Assembly (NCBI GenBank): GCA_015178975.1 | Contig: WHVD01000099.1 | Location: 186,001 to 250,000 of the forward strand | DNA from: Hysterangium stoloniferum | Taxonomy: Eukaryota > Basidiomycota > Agaricomycetes > Hysterangiales > Hysterangiaceae | Direction: 5' to 3' | Length of the DNA stretch: 64,000 nucleotides | In this document: positions 46,251-58,351 of the stretch, one piece after another | Position numbering within the stretch: the first letter of the stretch is position 1 | Layout: each line of letters begins with the position of its first letter | The notes under the pieces: model-generated | Told to the model about the DNA's origin: nothing | Database searches by the model: none | Seen by the model: the letters and a program-made list of their open reading frames with translations, nothing else | Position numbers and translations under genes: made by a program

Positions 46251-48038
46251 TTAGATTTTGAACAGCACCTTGTACGCCCTCAGAAGTGCTGGAGCGTTTC
46301 TGAGATTAGTACTGTTTAGCCACAAATCCTCCTCAGGTTCATAGCCTTTCCAGCGCACCCTAAATAGCAGGCGATTTCGCTGTTTTCTATGCCCAACAAT
46401 AGCTTCGACCTCATATTCTTCATGATCCGGTTTCAACTCTCTTAGGTTCTCAAGTTGGGGTCTTGGACCGAGATTGGGAGGAGAGGGTTGATATTTTCGG
46501 AGATAGTCCCGGTTAATGACTGGATGCATCGGATACTCCGAGGGGATCTTAAGCCTAAATACTTGAGGGTTCAGTTTCTCAAGCACCTCAAACTGTCCAA
46601 TCCATCTTTGTATTAGTTTCTTCCCAGTTCCCTTGACTTCCACCAGTTCGAGGGAGTGGGGGTTTACCAATACGAGGTCTCCCTCGGAGATATCTTCTAT
46701 AGGTCTTTGCTTCTTGTTATACACTCGTGCTTGAATCTCCTGAGCTCGAGCGATCGAATCTCGCACCATCTGCCGATGATTTTCTAGTTCGAGAATCCAT
46801 TGATAGGCCATAGGGCTATCTGATAGTTCTCTAGGAACTAGGGGTTCATCACCTCCTAGAACTCGAGACATTCCTCTCGGGAGACATCCCATTAATAAGA
46901 AGGCCGGAGCGTAGTTCGTGGAACTGTGAACAGTTGAGTTGTACGTGTGGACAACCACTTCAATCCATTGGGACCAGCTCTCCTTAGCAGAAGCACAATA
47001 GGCTCGAAGCATCTGTTCTATGGTCGCATTCATATTCTCCGTTTGTCCATCCATCTGGGGATGATGAGCTGAAGATACCGTGAGGGTGGTACCATAAATC
47101 TTACAGACTTCCCGCCAGAACCTGCAGGTCCATCTCTTGTCCCGATCACAGATTATTCGAGAGGGCAATCTGAAGGGGCTGGCCACTTGTTTGACAAATA
47201 TTTGTCCGAATCCTTTAGCTGTAAGGTTTGAGAAAGTAGGTATTGTAATAGCGAAACACGTCAATTTATCAACAGCGATGAAGACTGCAGAATAAGAATC
47301 CTTCCCTGAGTCGGGTAGTCCTGTGATTAAGTCCATAGAAATTACTTCGAAGGGCCTAAAAGGTACGTCGGCAGGTCTGAGGGCTCCTTGACGACCGGTG
47401 CGATCAACTTTGGTTTTTTGGCAGATGTCACAGGTACGTGTGTACGACACACAATCTTGTAGCATTTTTGGCCAAAAGAACCGGTCTTTCATCAGGTTGA
47501 AGAACCGTTGGCCTCCGGCGTGCGCTCCCTCAAAAGGGTTATCATGTACCAACCTTAAGATAGAGTTAGTCATGGTACTGGGCACACAGACTCAACTTTT
47601 CCAGTCCGAGTCACGAAAGTACAGGAGTCTGTTTGCTCCCACAAAGTAGTGAGAAGGAGTAACAACCGCATTGGGTGAAGGGGTATCTAAAGTGTAGAGA
47701 TTCCTGAAAACAGGGTCTTTCGCGTATCCCTCTAGAAATTTCTTTATGTATCCCTCCTCGATACTGATTAGCAACTGAGGATGACGCAATGCGAAGTTCG
47801 ACTCGTCTTCCTGATCGTTTCTTACTGCATTATGAGAATCCCATTCTGACTTTTGAGTCGCTCTGAAAGGTTCCGTAGAGTCGTGTATGGTAGAGAAGAC
47901 CGCCTTCTTAGCAGGTTCATCCTTCCATAGATTTTCCTCAGTACTCTTGTCCAAAGAGGTCGAGGTGATAGCTTGTAAATCATCTCTAATGGGGCTCACA
48001 AAAGCTGGTACTCGAGGGAGTCTGGACAGTGGGTCCAC
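46251..48038 (-). pseudogene. Chromovirus integrase with chromodomain
   Basis: The zinc-binding HHCC unit includes HDNPFEGAHAGGQRF and CDICQKTK. The DDE core includes ISMDLITGLP, IICDRDKRWTCRFW and HHPQMDGQTENMN. The C-terminal chromodomain (YEVEAIVGHRKQ, VRWKGYEPEEDLW) can direct integration to modified chromatin in this group. The upstream part of integrase lies at about 47592-48038. Pol is broken, but this block is long and well preserved. Confidence 0.92.
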
Positions 48039-48059
48039 ATTGCTGTGAACTCTTCCTGC

Positions 48060-49766
48060 TCAGTGTAAGATCTCGAGACCTGGAAATGCAGCGTATATCG
48101 CCCCCCATGCGGCTAGTTGATGATTAGTGTTCTTGTACGATCTAGCCCATTGCAGAGCTGCATGGTCCGTAATGAGTAGAACATGTTCACCTTCAATAAA
48201 GGGTTGAAAGTGAACTAGTCCCTCCTTTGCTGCTAACGCTTCCCGTTCAGTAGCGGAATAGTTACGTTCAGCGCTTTTCAGCGTGCGACTCCAGTATGCA
48301 ATGACTCGCTCAACGGTAACCTCAGTCTTCTCAAAAGTGGATCCCCATGAGTCTGACCACTCAATCTCGGGCTGTTTGGTTTTATACTGATGAACAAAGG
48401 ATGGCACGTCCTGCGCACGGTCGAAAGCCAACTTGGCTTGGGCATGGATCTTAGTGTCTATTAAGTCTCCTAAAGCCATTTTCTGGACTTGTTGGAGGCA
48501 ACAGCCTAAGGCAAAATCCGAAGCGTCCATATACAGCCGATAGGGCATCCCGCTTACTGGATGTCCCAGCACTGGTGCTGATCCTAGCGCGGCTTTAACA
48601 TCCTCATAAGCTCTGACATGTTCAGTGGTCCACGCCCAGGGTGTTCCCTTCTTCAGGAGTGAGAATAAAGGGGACACCAGCCAAGAATAGAATGGTATGT
48701 ACGCCGAAAAATAAAGGACCATCCCAAGGAACCGTTGCAGTTCAGAAACCTTAGTAGGTGGGGCCAGTTCCAATATAGCACGAACTTTCTCTTGATGGGT
48801 CGAGAAACCCAACCTGGATACCTTATGACCCAACAACAAGATCGAATTATATCCGATAAAACATTTCTTGGGGGAGAGAGTGATGCCGGCCGAAGCAATA
48901 GCGCCGAGCACCTGATTTAGGTGAAGCAGATGATCGTCCCAATTTTTAGAGAATATTACTATGTCGTCGATGTAAACCAAACAAAAGATCCATAGATAGG
49001 GTGCTAAAACTGTTTGCATAACGCGCTGAAATGTGGAGGGACCGTTTCTAAGCCCAAACGGCATCCTTTTAAATTGCCACAGCCCTCTGTGAGATCTGAA
49101 GGCTGTTTTGGGCTTATCATCCTCTAACCTTTCTAATTGAGTAAATCCAGCTAATGCGTCGAAAGAAGAGAGGACGTTTGACCCTGACAACGCTTGCATG
49201 ATCTCCAATTGACGTGGTAATGGAAATTCGTCTGGAACAGTAAGATGATTGAGTTTCCGGTAGTTGATAACCACTCGTGGTTTACCATTGTGGTATACTA
49301 CGAAAGCCGGTGCCCCCCATGGACTTTTAGATGGCTCGATGACACCCTGTTCGAACCAGGTATCCATTTGCTCGTCTATAACTCTCCGATTGGCAGGGGA
49401 AGAGGGGAACATAGGCATGGAAATGGGCTGGGCGCCCTCTTTCAAAGGGATAGGGACTCTGCATTCCACTTGCCCTAAGCGTCCATCGACTCCGAAAGCC
49501 TTAACGTTCTCAGTCAAAACTGATCTGAGACGTGGCAGAATTTCCATTGGTATATCTGGTCCCAGGTTAACCAGCTTGTGGAGATCCTTTGAGGCCAATT
49601 TCTCATTATCAGCCACTGCGGCCATTTTAGGACTGGGCGGTTCAAAATCATCCGTAATCTCTGGTTCAACAGGTGGCTTAGGCCTTTCTGAAGCAGATTG
49701 ACGGTCCTCCTCAAGTTGAGAGAGACTTTCAATAAGGTGTGCAATCTTGGTCACGCCGGCTACCAT
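48060..49766 (-). pseudogene. Chromovirus reverse transcriptase and RNase H
   Basis: RT copies the element RNA, and RNase H removes it. Visible motifs are PWGAPAFVVYHNGKPRVVINY and FKRMPFGLRNGPSTFQRVM, the catalytic YIDD in FCLVYIDDIVIFS, FLGMVLYFSAYIPFYS, and an RNase H start at MPYRLYMDASDFALGC. The frame is long and continuous here. It is part of a broken pol. Confidence 0.9.
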
Positions 49767-49841
49767 TAAATCCTTCTCCTTAAGTGACTTGGGCTTATGA
49801 GCCCAATGAGTGGGGTCGTGAATTATCCCGATTGTCTCCCC

Positions 49842-51578
49842 TCATCGGATAATCTTAGGGGTTAACGACGGGTTGGCCAAAGGTACTGATGCGCTATTCC
49901 TTGAAATTGCCGTGATTGGGGTGGCTAGTATGGAGCCGTCCTCATTTTGTAATACAATTCCTACAATCCACTCCTCGCCTATCAGGTCCTCAACGAAAAT
50001 AGGCACTAATCTGGCTGACTCCAGCTCAATGGTGCAGTCTTCCAAGACTCACGTGACTCTTTCAGTACGCATGCCTTTATCGGGGAGAGAGGTGAGTTTG
50101 GATCGCTCCTTCGGAGGCTTTCCGAAAGGGGCCTTGTTGATGGTGAAGGTCAAATGTTGAGGTTCCTTAGCAGAACTGGCTGGAATAAAACCCTGTCGTC
50201 CCGGGAGAATAAGCCTAGATCCCAATGGCTGATCTCTTAGGGTACCAATTTCATAGTTAACATGGAAATCTTCTCCTAAGAGAATTGGTACCATCATTCC
50301 TCTGACAACATAAGTTTCCACCACGAATCTCAGTAAAATGCCACTGTCGTCCTCCAGGTAAATAGGAATATTAACGTATCCTATGACCTTGGCATTACCT
50401 GTGAGCTGGATTAGACGTAACTTGAGTCCCTGTTTCAACTTATACTGGCCTTGCAGCCCTTTGTAGAATTACTCCAATATAAGGGAAAGATCCACTCCCA
50501 TGTCCATTCTAACTTTAACATGTTCGGGTGAATCGGGATTTCCTACATGACCGAAAACATGGAGCGCAGTAACTCCTATGCTAGAGTAGCCGCTGGGGGG
50601 ATCCCATTTTTGATAAAGGATTGTAACATTCTCCTTCATCAATCGACTGGGACGAGGGTATTGGATTCTAGGCCTCCTACTTTCCTTGCGCAGGGACAGG
50701 CTTACATTCCTGCATTCGCTTCGACAAGGAATATGTTTTGAGGAGGAATCCAAGGCTGGATCGCTATCACCATCCTCCGAATCTGAGTCATCATACGGTA
50801 GTAAGTCGGGGGGGTTTCCAGGATCAAACGGGAATGTGTCAATGTCAGCTCCAGGTAAACAGAGCGAGTCCGAGTTGATTTGCTCATCATAACCCTGAAT
50901 CTGACAGTGGTTCTCAGTCAGGCCTTCAAGGTCCTGCTGGTGTGCGCTCAACCGATCTCCCTTTTCAAAAAAATCTGCAGTGAGTATGGATACGTAGACC
51001 TCAGACGAAAGAGTTTCACCGGTCGTTCGATTTTCCTCTCTTACTGAGTCATCTCTGACTTGGGGTGTATAAATGGGAACAATAGTCAATTCATCATCAG
51101 AGCTATTTACTTGTCCTTGTATAGATAGTCCATGAACCGCCTCATATAACCTTTGCTCCTCAGTTTCCTCCGACATATCCTGTGCAGAGCATTTATTGAT
51201 TGAGACATAATGAGACATCTTGCCCGCGTGGGGGCAGTCTATTTTAAAATGCTCCGGGCTTCCGCATATCCAACATTCCTTGGTGGGTTTGACCGAACTC
51301 TTCTTGTTACTCCTCTCGAAGAACATTTTTCCGTGACGCTTTCCCTGCTTTGGATCAGCGACATCTGGAACGGTCCTTCTCGTCGAGCCTCTCTCATTAG
51401 TCTCACTAACGAGAATATGGTTAGGTGAAGAGAAGTCGTCGGTGACTCTAAAATCCAATTCTTGACCCTCTGATAACATTACGTGCAGTTTCTGGAACCT
51501 GTAATGTTCCCGGTGTGTTTGGACCCAGGCATTAATCAGAGCTTCTTGCAGGTTATTAGCATAAGTCTGTAAACTCAT
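49842..51578 (-). pseudogene. Gag zinc knuckle and protease region
   Basis: A CCHC zinc knuckle (C-W-I-C-G-S-P-E-H-F-K-I-D-C, about 51230-51290) binds RNA in this family. Acidic linker sequence follows, then an aspartic-protease-like region (VRMDMGVDLSLI near 50490 and MMVPILLGEDF near 50285). Some sequence after this links to RT. Broken. Confidence 0.65.
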
Positions 51579-51593
51579 GATATCATCAATGGG

Positions 51594-53660
51594 TTATCCT
51601 TGAAGAAGGTAGAGCCATTCCGTAGGCAGCGTGAGAATGAGTCTGCGTGTCTCATCCCCTCTGTCCTGGTGGAACCCGTACAGGAAATGATAAAGTTTAA
51701 CTCTCCGCTGGATATAGTGGACGGGTGTCTCACGATCGTGACCAGCCTGTCGAAATTTCATGGCTTCCCATTCTAAGGCCAAGGATTCATGCCAACGAGT
51801 TCCAAGCAATCCTTCCATGATGCCCCAAAGAAACGACCCATGAGATTGACTGAATTCAGTATGATGCTCACGGTCTAGGGTGCTCCACCAGACCTTAGCG
51901 TGCCCCGTGAGTCGTCTTGGCAGACCAACTCCTAAGATCGCACTCATAGAGTCTGATATCTCCGCGAGACTCATGATGTCCATGATATAGTCCAGGGTCT
52001 TGGATTGAGCTCCGTCGTATTCAGGAAGATCAGACCATTTGATCTTAAGGTCGTTGGTGTTAAGAGTGACCTTCTTGTCCTTAGGTAAGTCATCAATAAG
52101 CGCGCTAGCTCGAGACCGCATCGGAGTTCGAAAAGGGGTATTAGGCACTCCATTGTGGCGCTCCCCATGTCCTGAGTTCCCTCCCCAGTCTGAAGTATTC
52201 GAACTCCCAGATAAATCGCTAGGGGGTCCTCCTGATGGCAAGAAAGGGTTTGAAGCGATCGGTAGAGAATGGCGGGGACCGTCTGAATTAAGCGATCCTC
52301 GACCAGCAACTGGGCCAGCTATACCCTCAGTGAATGCTGTGGAGAAGGACGGTCGACCCTTGTTGGTGACTGATCGGTTTCTGAGAGTGGTCACTTCATT
52401 CCTGAAGTTAGGGCTATTGGAGACTCTCTCAAGTGCGACACGAGAGCGGTGATCTCCCTGGGAAGACGTTAGGCCAGGTTCCATCACGATTTGTCTCTCG
52501 ATCTCTGTCGCATTCAGAAGTCGATGCGGCTGGGGTTGATGGAAGGGAGCGCAGACCTCAATCCTCTTCTCCTGAAGGCATTCTATCACCTGCATCCTCA
52601 TGTCCAGTGGAAAATCCTCCAATATTACGGGACGGTTGAGAGAATGTAGAAAATGAGTATCAGGGGACCTGTTTAGGTTGTGAATGAATGAATTGGTCGT
52701 GGAGATAGGCGAATCAGGGACCTGGATCGAGTTGTTATAGGGGAGGAGTACCTCTAAAACCATCTTATCAAGTCTTCTTTGGTTTCGCTTCAGCCGACCC
52801 CTTAAAGTGAGGTATGCCAGCGATAGGTTTGGCGTGACTCCATTGAGAGACTCCTCCAACATACGGATGTACATGTACTGGTAGTCAACCTTAGGCACAA
52901 CATGATCTCCGCCAGGCAGGACGTGCAGGATCTGCAACACATCATCATGTGTACAAAGTGCTTCAAGGAATAGAGAAAACACCTCCCGCTTGAGAATTCT
53001 TCTTCCTCCTTCCATAGTGGTTGTCACCTCGTTCGACCATTCGGGAATCGATTGGGTCAAATCCTCAAGGTTCCCTGGTCACGTGAATAAATCCCACGCC
53101 GATAAAATCGCTTGATAACACCCTAACCAGACTGCTACAGTCTCCGGTAAAATAGGGTAATCCGTACTGTACTCCTCCACGAAGGGGGTAACCTGATCCT
53201 GGGGGATTCGATCGGTGTAGTACATATCCCATTTGAAGTCGATGGGCTGAGCGTAAACCATATGACCTCTGAGGAACTGCTTAAGGATAACCTGTCTCGG
53301 AGGGAATCTGAGAACGGGCGTGGGTGCTCGATTAGGCTCAACGTTAGCTTCAGGGGTGTCCAACTGCCCGAGTGGTGAGCGTTCCTCAGGTGGATCGGGG
53401 GGAATGTTCGTTGACGATCCAGCTACTACTCCGGGGGAATCCTCCGGAGGAGCTGATCCTTGAGGAAGCTGGGGAATGTTCATAGACGATCCAGCTACTA
53501 CTCCGGGGGAATCCTCTGGAGGAGCTGATCCTTGAAAAGTCGACGAAAACTTCCTCAGGGTGATGTTACAGGGTGGTTCTAGGTTAGCAGATTTTTGACG
53601 AGGCATGGAGCCACTCGGTGTTGATGAAGGCCTAGGTGTTTGATTCTTGCCCGTAGTCAT
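51594..53660 (-). pseudogene. Chromovirus gag region
   Basis: Gag is expected to build the virus-like particle. The start (TTGKNQTPRPSSTPSGSM) is Pro/Ser-rich with a direct duplication of an SAPPEDSPGVVAGSS unit. A helical segment follows (VAVWLGCYQAILSAWDLF). The second part contains LPRRLTGHAKVWWSTLDREH, typical of the Ty3 capsid-type Gag. The zinc knuckle lies further on, at about 51240-51290. The N-terminus resembles the gag at the left window edge. Broken. Confidence 0.75.
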
Positions 53661-53736
53661 TCGCGTGTTCAGGTCTTAGTAGTCAAATAATAAATTTTTC
53701 CTAGTAGGAAAAGAACGGTCCGGCCCGGATCACCAC

Positions 53737-54377
53737 TGTGAAGAGTCGTTAGATTCTGACCGCTCAATATATGAAGAATAGTGTTTATTCAACTACTATT
53801 AGAAGGTATTGACTGTTCAGTACAATACCGTCGATTGCTAGACTGACTGTACTAGCAAGGAGACATGCTACGCGTCACAAGAGCAACTGTACAGTTGCTC
53901 TTGACAGCTAAAATGAGAGAACAAAAGAGTTGACCTTTACGGTGCAACTCGTAGCTAGATGTAAAATAGATAATCAATGAAAGGCTGAATATCTAAAGTA
54001 AGAGATAATAGTGCGAGTCGACTATAGTGTCGACGAGCGCAAAGACCTTAGAGTGGAACTCGACCTTCGCAGTTCGAGTCCAAAGTCTGTTAGTAGGCTA
54101 GAGAATGCTACCTTTATAGGTAGCTGAGATGTTACCCTTGACACCTCTCGCTATTCGACGTCTGGGTCGTTTACGAGGTGGTGTCTGCTGGGTAAAAAGA
54201 TGTCTGACATTTAGCGCTGAGAGCACCCATAGATATACACAAGACTTCGAACTAAGAAATACGGGTATGCTCGAAAGATATAGAGAGTTAGGGAAAAAGA
54301 GTAAAAACTAAATAATAAAGTACTATAATATATGTATTATTCCACAGTCCAATCATGATATATGCATACCCTTCACA
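53737..54377 (-). repeat. 5' LTR of the 13.2-kb chromovirus
   Basis: 641 bp, the partner of 41168-41808. On the - strand it is followed by GTGGTGATCCGGGCC, a primer-binding-like sequence, and then by gag. Confidence 0.95.
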
Positions 54378-54382
54378 CTAGC
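54378..54382. repeat. Target-site copy CTAGC, right side
   Basis: Second copy of the 5-bp target of the 13.2-kb chromovirus, identical to 41163-41167. Confidence 0.9.
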
Positions 54383-55960
54383 ATTATTTGTAGCTCCATC
54401 CAAGAAGTTTGAAGTACAAGGATTGTAGTTGGTCCAACCTCACTATAATGTAAGAAATCAGGATGATGAGATCCAAACTCAGCCAACTGTTCCAATCCTG
54501 ATTCTGCAGTCCCTCCAATAATCTTATTTCTCTTGTGAACAATTTTCTTCTCATACTGAATACGATCAACATTTAATAGAACTGGGGATATCTCTGTGAC
54601 AGATGTACCTGGACCAGAAAATCCAGGAATGCCAACAGCTAATTGTAGTGAACCCATTTTTGGATGTTCCTGAAATATTTTGTGGAGCTGAGATCGTTCA
54701 TTGGGAAGAAGATGGAGTTTATGAGTGGGTCGTTGGTGAAGATGTGTCCCACCATTGTGATACATAATCCCATTTTTATAAGTGTGGACAGTACATTGCA
54801 TGTCACATGATGTAAATTCCATCCACAGTCACAACTACGTGTTAATTGCTTTTGAATACCAGCATCTCTGGTCTGAGGCTAAATGACAATATCACAGTCA
54901 GGATTTTTGCAATGTATGATACCCAAACATTTACACTTTGTATGCTTTCCACCATCTAAAGTTAAAGAATTTATATCATGGTGTTTATCCCCACCTAGTA
55001 CTATGGTTGCCCAGTGAACAGATAATTGTTGAGAACTTTATATTCAGAATGTGTAAACTGATATGACCATTCACCATTGGGCCATCCATTCCAGTCTTTA
55101 ACTTTTCTATTTTCCATTGGTCCAATAGATGATTGTAGATCCTTGAGATGGTTCCCAGATATGAAGTTAGGAGATGGTGATAATTTCTCTAATTTTGGGA
55201 AAGGAGCTGAGGGAGCTGTTGGGATAACACCGTAAAACCTTATCATCACATGTTAGGCACATACGCGGTCATCGTTCCCCATGTGGTATTTAAACTGTGT
55301 AGTTACAACATTTACACCTCAGTCCATTATACACTAATACGAGACTGAGGTGAGTGTTGCTCTGCGTAATATTTCTTTTACCCTTATATTAATTGTATAT
55401 ATCAGATACATATAGGTATATACAATATAGTCTGTTATACACTAATACGAGACTGAGATACATATAGAGTTACCTTTTTACAGGAGCAGGAATGGTGATA
55501 TTGGGCTTTGGTGGTAATTTTGATAAAGGAATTGAGGGAGTAGTAATGGTAATATTGGGGATTGGTGGCTTGGAAGCAATATCATCAGGAACAGTGTGAG
55601 ATTGGGCTTGGGAATTGAATATAGATCGGTTGATATAATTTGGATTTAAAAAATAACCAAAAGGATTTCCTGTCAATAATGAATTCATTCTTCTGTATTA
55701 AATAATTGAGTATGGCTTGTACATACCGTCCAAGTTATAACCAGGTAACATCCTAGGTGGATAAGGTCCCTGATGGTACAGTCCAACAACTACATACAGT
55801 ATGTATATAATTCGTAAAATAAAGACATCACTAAGGGAAATGTGGCATACCTTTTCCAGGAATAGATATTTTTGGTTTATTGTCTTTGGTATTGACAATA
55901 TCAGGCCTAGAATGAAATCCAAATAGTTTGTGAAAATGATGGAACAGAAACTATATAAAT
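54383..55960 (-). pseudogene. Transposon T gene, right copy, 5' part
   Basis: N-terminal part of T on the - strand, cut from the rest by the chromovirus. A small exon (RPDIVNTKDNKPKVSIPGK-like, near 55850-55905) and another (GPYPPRMLPGY, near 55740-55775) precede NSLLTGNPFGYFLNPNY (from about 55688). The Pro/Ile/Thr-rich segment, interrupted by a solo LTR (55217-55482), and the zinc cluster (about 54790-54990) follow. Then comes sequence up to the DDE core (54383-54700). The left copy's stop at 12447 is not present here (near 54695 the codon is Arg). Confidence 0.7.
55217..55482. repeat. Solo LTR within T, right arm only
   Basis: A 266-bp block begins TGTTGGGATAACACC and ends CCTTTTTACA. Perfect target copies GGAGC lie at 55212-55216 and 55483-55487. 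The empty site is GCTCC at 11919-11923 in the left arm. The TGTTGGG start is typical of Ty1/copia LTRs. It contains an internal repeated word, 'atacactaatacgagactga'. Confidence 0.88.
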
Positions 55961-56501
55961 AATACATGAGAATCAGTTCAAAAAAATGTTATGATGATAT
56001 ACCATTAGAGAAATATGTAAGAGGAATAACTGAATACTGTAAATTTCAGGAAGTCCAGTAAGCAGTGTATTGTATATATATTTCCCTGACTGGTATAATA
56101 TAATCTGTTGCTATGGGAGTGACCAAAACAGATAAACACTAAACCTACACCTTAGAGTCTAGAGTGGAAGCCACTCACACTGTATAAGTGAAAGAGGTAA
56201 CTTCTCACTGTCTTGATCTATCAGCCAGGTACTCCTAACCTAATCAAAGAGCAAGCTATAAAAAATAAGAAAAAGAGACAACTATCTAAGAGGAAGGATA
56301 GTACCTTTCCAAAGTAAGAGATTCCCAAACTCTTACATAAGTGTAGAATAACTGGAAAGAAACAATGCTCAACAGTGGATAGTAGAAAAACTGATCAGAG
56401 TGTTACCAAATGATATAGTGTGCTTTGGGTCAGGACTTGCAAATATTGACTGTCGAGGCTCGAAAGTTTTTCAAACTCTGACATTGAATCTCACTGTGTA
56501 G

Positions 56502-56829
56502 GTGCCATGCACTGCTGTGAGGGGTGCTGCGAAAAGTGGACAATTGCCGCAAATATACATTTTGGCTTCAAACTAAAACATAGCTATATTTTGAATGTTA
56601 ATACTCAAAATACCATTTTAAATGATATATACTCTTAAAAAAGTGGCTAATTCACAATTTTAAACATTAAAACCCAGTCTTAAAGTAAATTAGCAGAGCC
56701 CCAGTAGACATGATATATTATGAAGAATATATACAAAACTATATTTATTTTATGCTAGTTAAATATGTGTTTGAGGGCATTTTGAGGTGTCGCAGCACTT
56801 GCACAACAGTGTGACACCCTGCATGGCAC
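56502..56829. mobile_element. MITE, 328 bp, right-arm copy
   Basis: Right-arm partner of the MITE at 7340-7667, in reverse complement. It is shared by both arms, so it was there before the duplication. Confidence 0.65.
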
Positions 56830-57176
56830 TTTCCCATGGCCTCCATCTAAGACTAGGGTAGTTACCCACCCAATTCAAAGTCCACCACCACGTTACACCT
56901 GCCCTCTCACACTGCAAGGCAGCGTGCAAAGTATCACAGACTGGTCAACTGTGTAATTCTAAGACCCCCTGCTCCAGCTCATCTAGATCATCACTCCAGT
57001 AACCTCCCTCTCCTGAAACCTCAACCTCCATCCCCTCAGTGCAATCACTGCTCCCTTGTGCCTCCTACATCCTCACATGTGGTGACTGCTTTCAAGTCCA
57101 GTGTGCATCCCTCTATGCCCTTCACTGCTGATTTAGGGAGATGGCAAGGCATGTCCTGGTGGGGCCCAGAGTCAAG

Positions 57177-57935
57177 TTTGGCTTCAGCTTATAGGCTGCA
57201 CCCTCGCTAGATCGTGTTGTCCAATTTCAGACAGGCGGACGGGAATCCCAGGGAGTCCAGGCAGGGTTTGTGGGTCAAGGGGTCGTAGGTTGGAGGTTGT
57301 GGGTTGAGAGTCGAGATAGTTGAGAGTGATAGATGTGCTGGAGCCCGTGGGCTCCAACTAGTGTGAGTGGTGTGATTCAAGTAAGGGTTTAGAGCGGAAA
57401 ATGTATTAGATTACTGGGGGGAATCTAAGCTGATTTTCTGACTGGATTGTATGTACAACATCTGCCAGTTTAAATAGACCATGGAGTGAATGACATACCA
57501 AATCCAGTAATGATGAAACAAAACTAACAAAACATAAAACGGGAATAGTAAACACCAAGTTTGGTGTTAGGAATGGGACAGAATGGAGCAGAGTCCAATT
57601 GTGACAAATCATAACCCATAATGGGAAACAGAGTGGGAGTGGAGTCCAAATTGTGACAAGTCATTTGACTAAAAAAGGAGCGGGGCACAGTTAGAGTGAT
57701 GACAGGATTCTGAGAGGGGTCCGGTGACTGATGTGTGGGATGAAGACAGACATAGACAGAGATGGAGTCCAGGGGAAGCCTGGTGACTGATATGTGACGT
57801 AATGAGGTCGAATGTGAACAAGTCTGACATATGGAGTCTGGGCAGGAATTCCTATAAAGTGACAATTGGTGTGTCTAGGGTGCGGGTGTGTACGAGTTAG
57901 TGCCTGGAGTCTGGTGGGATTTTCCAGTTATAACA
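57177..57935 (-). repeat. Decayed family S LTR, right-arm copy
   Basis: Partner of 5797-6992 without the solo LTR nested in the left copy. It is truncated at the same point (next to 'agtcaagtttggcttc'), so the truncation predates the duplication. Confidence 0.75.
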
Positions 57936-58351
57936 GGGCCTATGGGAACTGTCTGGGTGTGGAGACAGCCATTCCACTAGTGGCATTTGGTGTTGCTCAC
58001 ACCAGGCCCGGCTCTGTTCCCTGTTACGAGTCTTAACCTGTTCCCTGTTACGAGTCTTAACCACAGGGACAGTTTGTGGCCTGTTGATATGTGGCGTTGC
58101 TTCAAGGAACTGACAATGCATAGTCTCCAGGTGCCCCATGTGCAAATCCCATGCAACCTGCACCCCTCTAAGCATGCTATCGCGGACTGCGGCCATTCTC
58201 ACTGTCAAAATTTCCGTAGACACCTGTGTGCGTGGATCCTGTGCATCCATGGTAGGTAAGGCCTGCTCGGTGTCTGGATGTAGTGATCCCACATAAATAG
58301 CAGATCCCTCTTGAGTGCTAGACCTAACAGATTGATCTCAACATCACCCTG
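57936..58351 (-). other. Unclassified block, right-arm copy
   Basis: Partner of 5404-5796. It contains a local duplication of 'ctgttccctgttacgagtct' (about 58014-58058) that the left copy lacks. Confidence 0.4.

Larger units (their letters stand above)
41168..54377 (-). mobile_element. Chromovirus (Ty3-type, chromodomain), near full length
   Basis: A 13210-bp element on the - strand inserted in T. It has 641-bp LTRs at both ends (53737-54377 is 5', 41168-41808 is 3') and target copies CTAGC. Parts in order are a primer-binding region beside the 5' LTR (about 53721-53736), gag, protease, RT-RNase H, integrase with chromodomain, the extra ORF3, and a polypurine tract (about 41809-41822). By hand count the two LTRs differ at about 21 of 641 positions, 20 of them transitions. 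It is therefore moderately old, yet younger than the arm duplication. It is broken: roughly five or more breaks in gag-pol and a nested LTR-derived insertion in ORF3. Confidence 0.93.
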
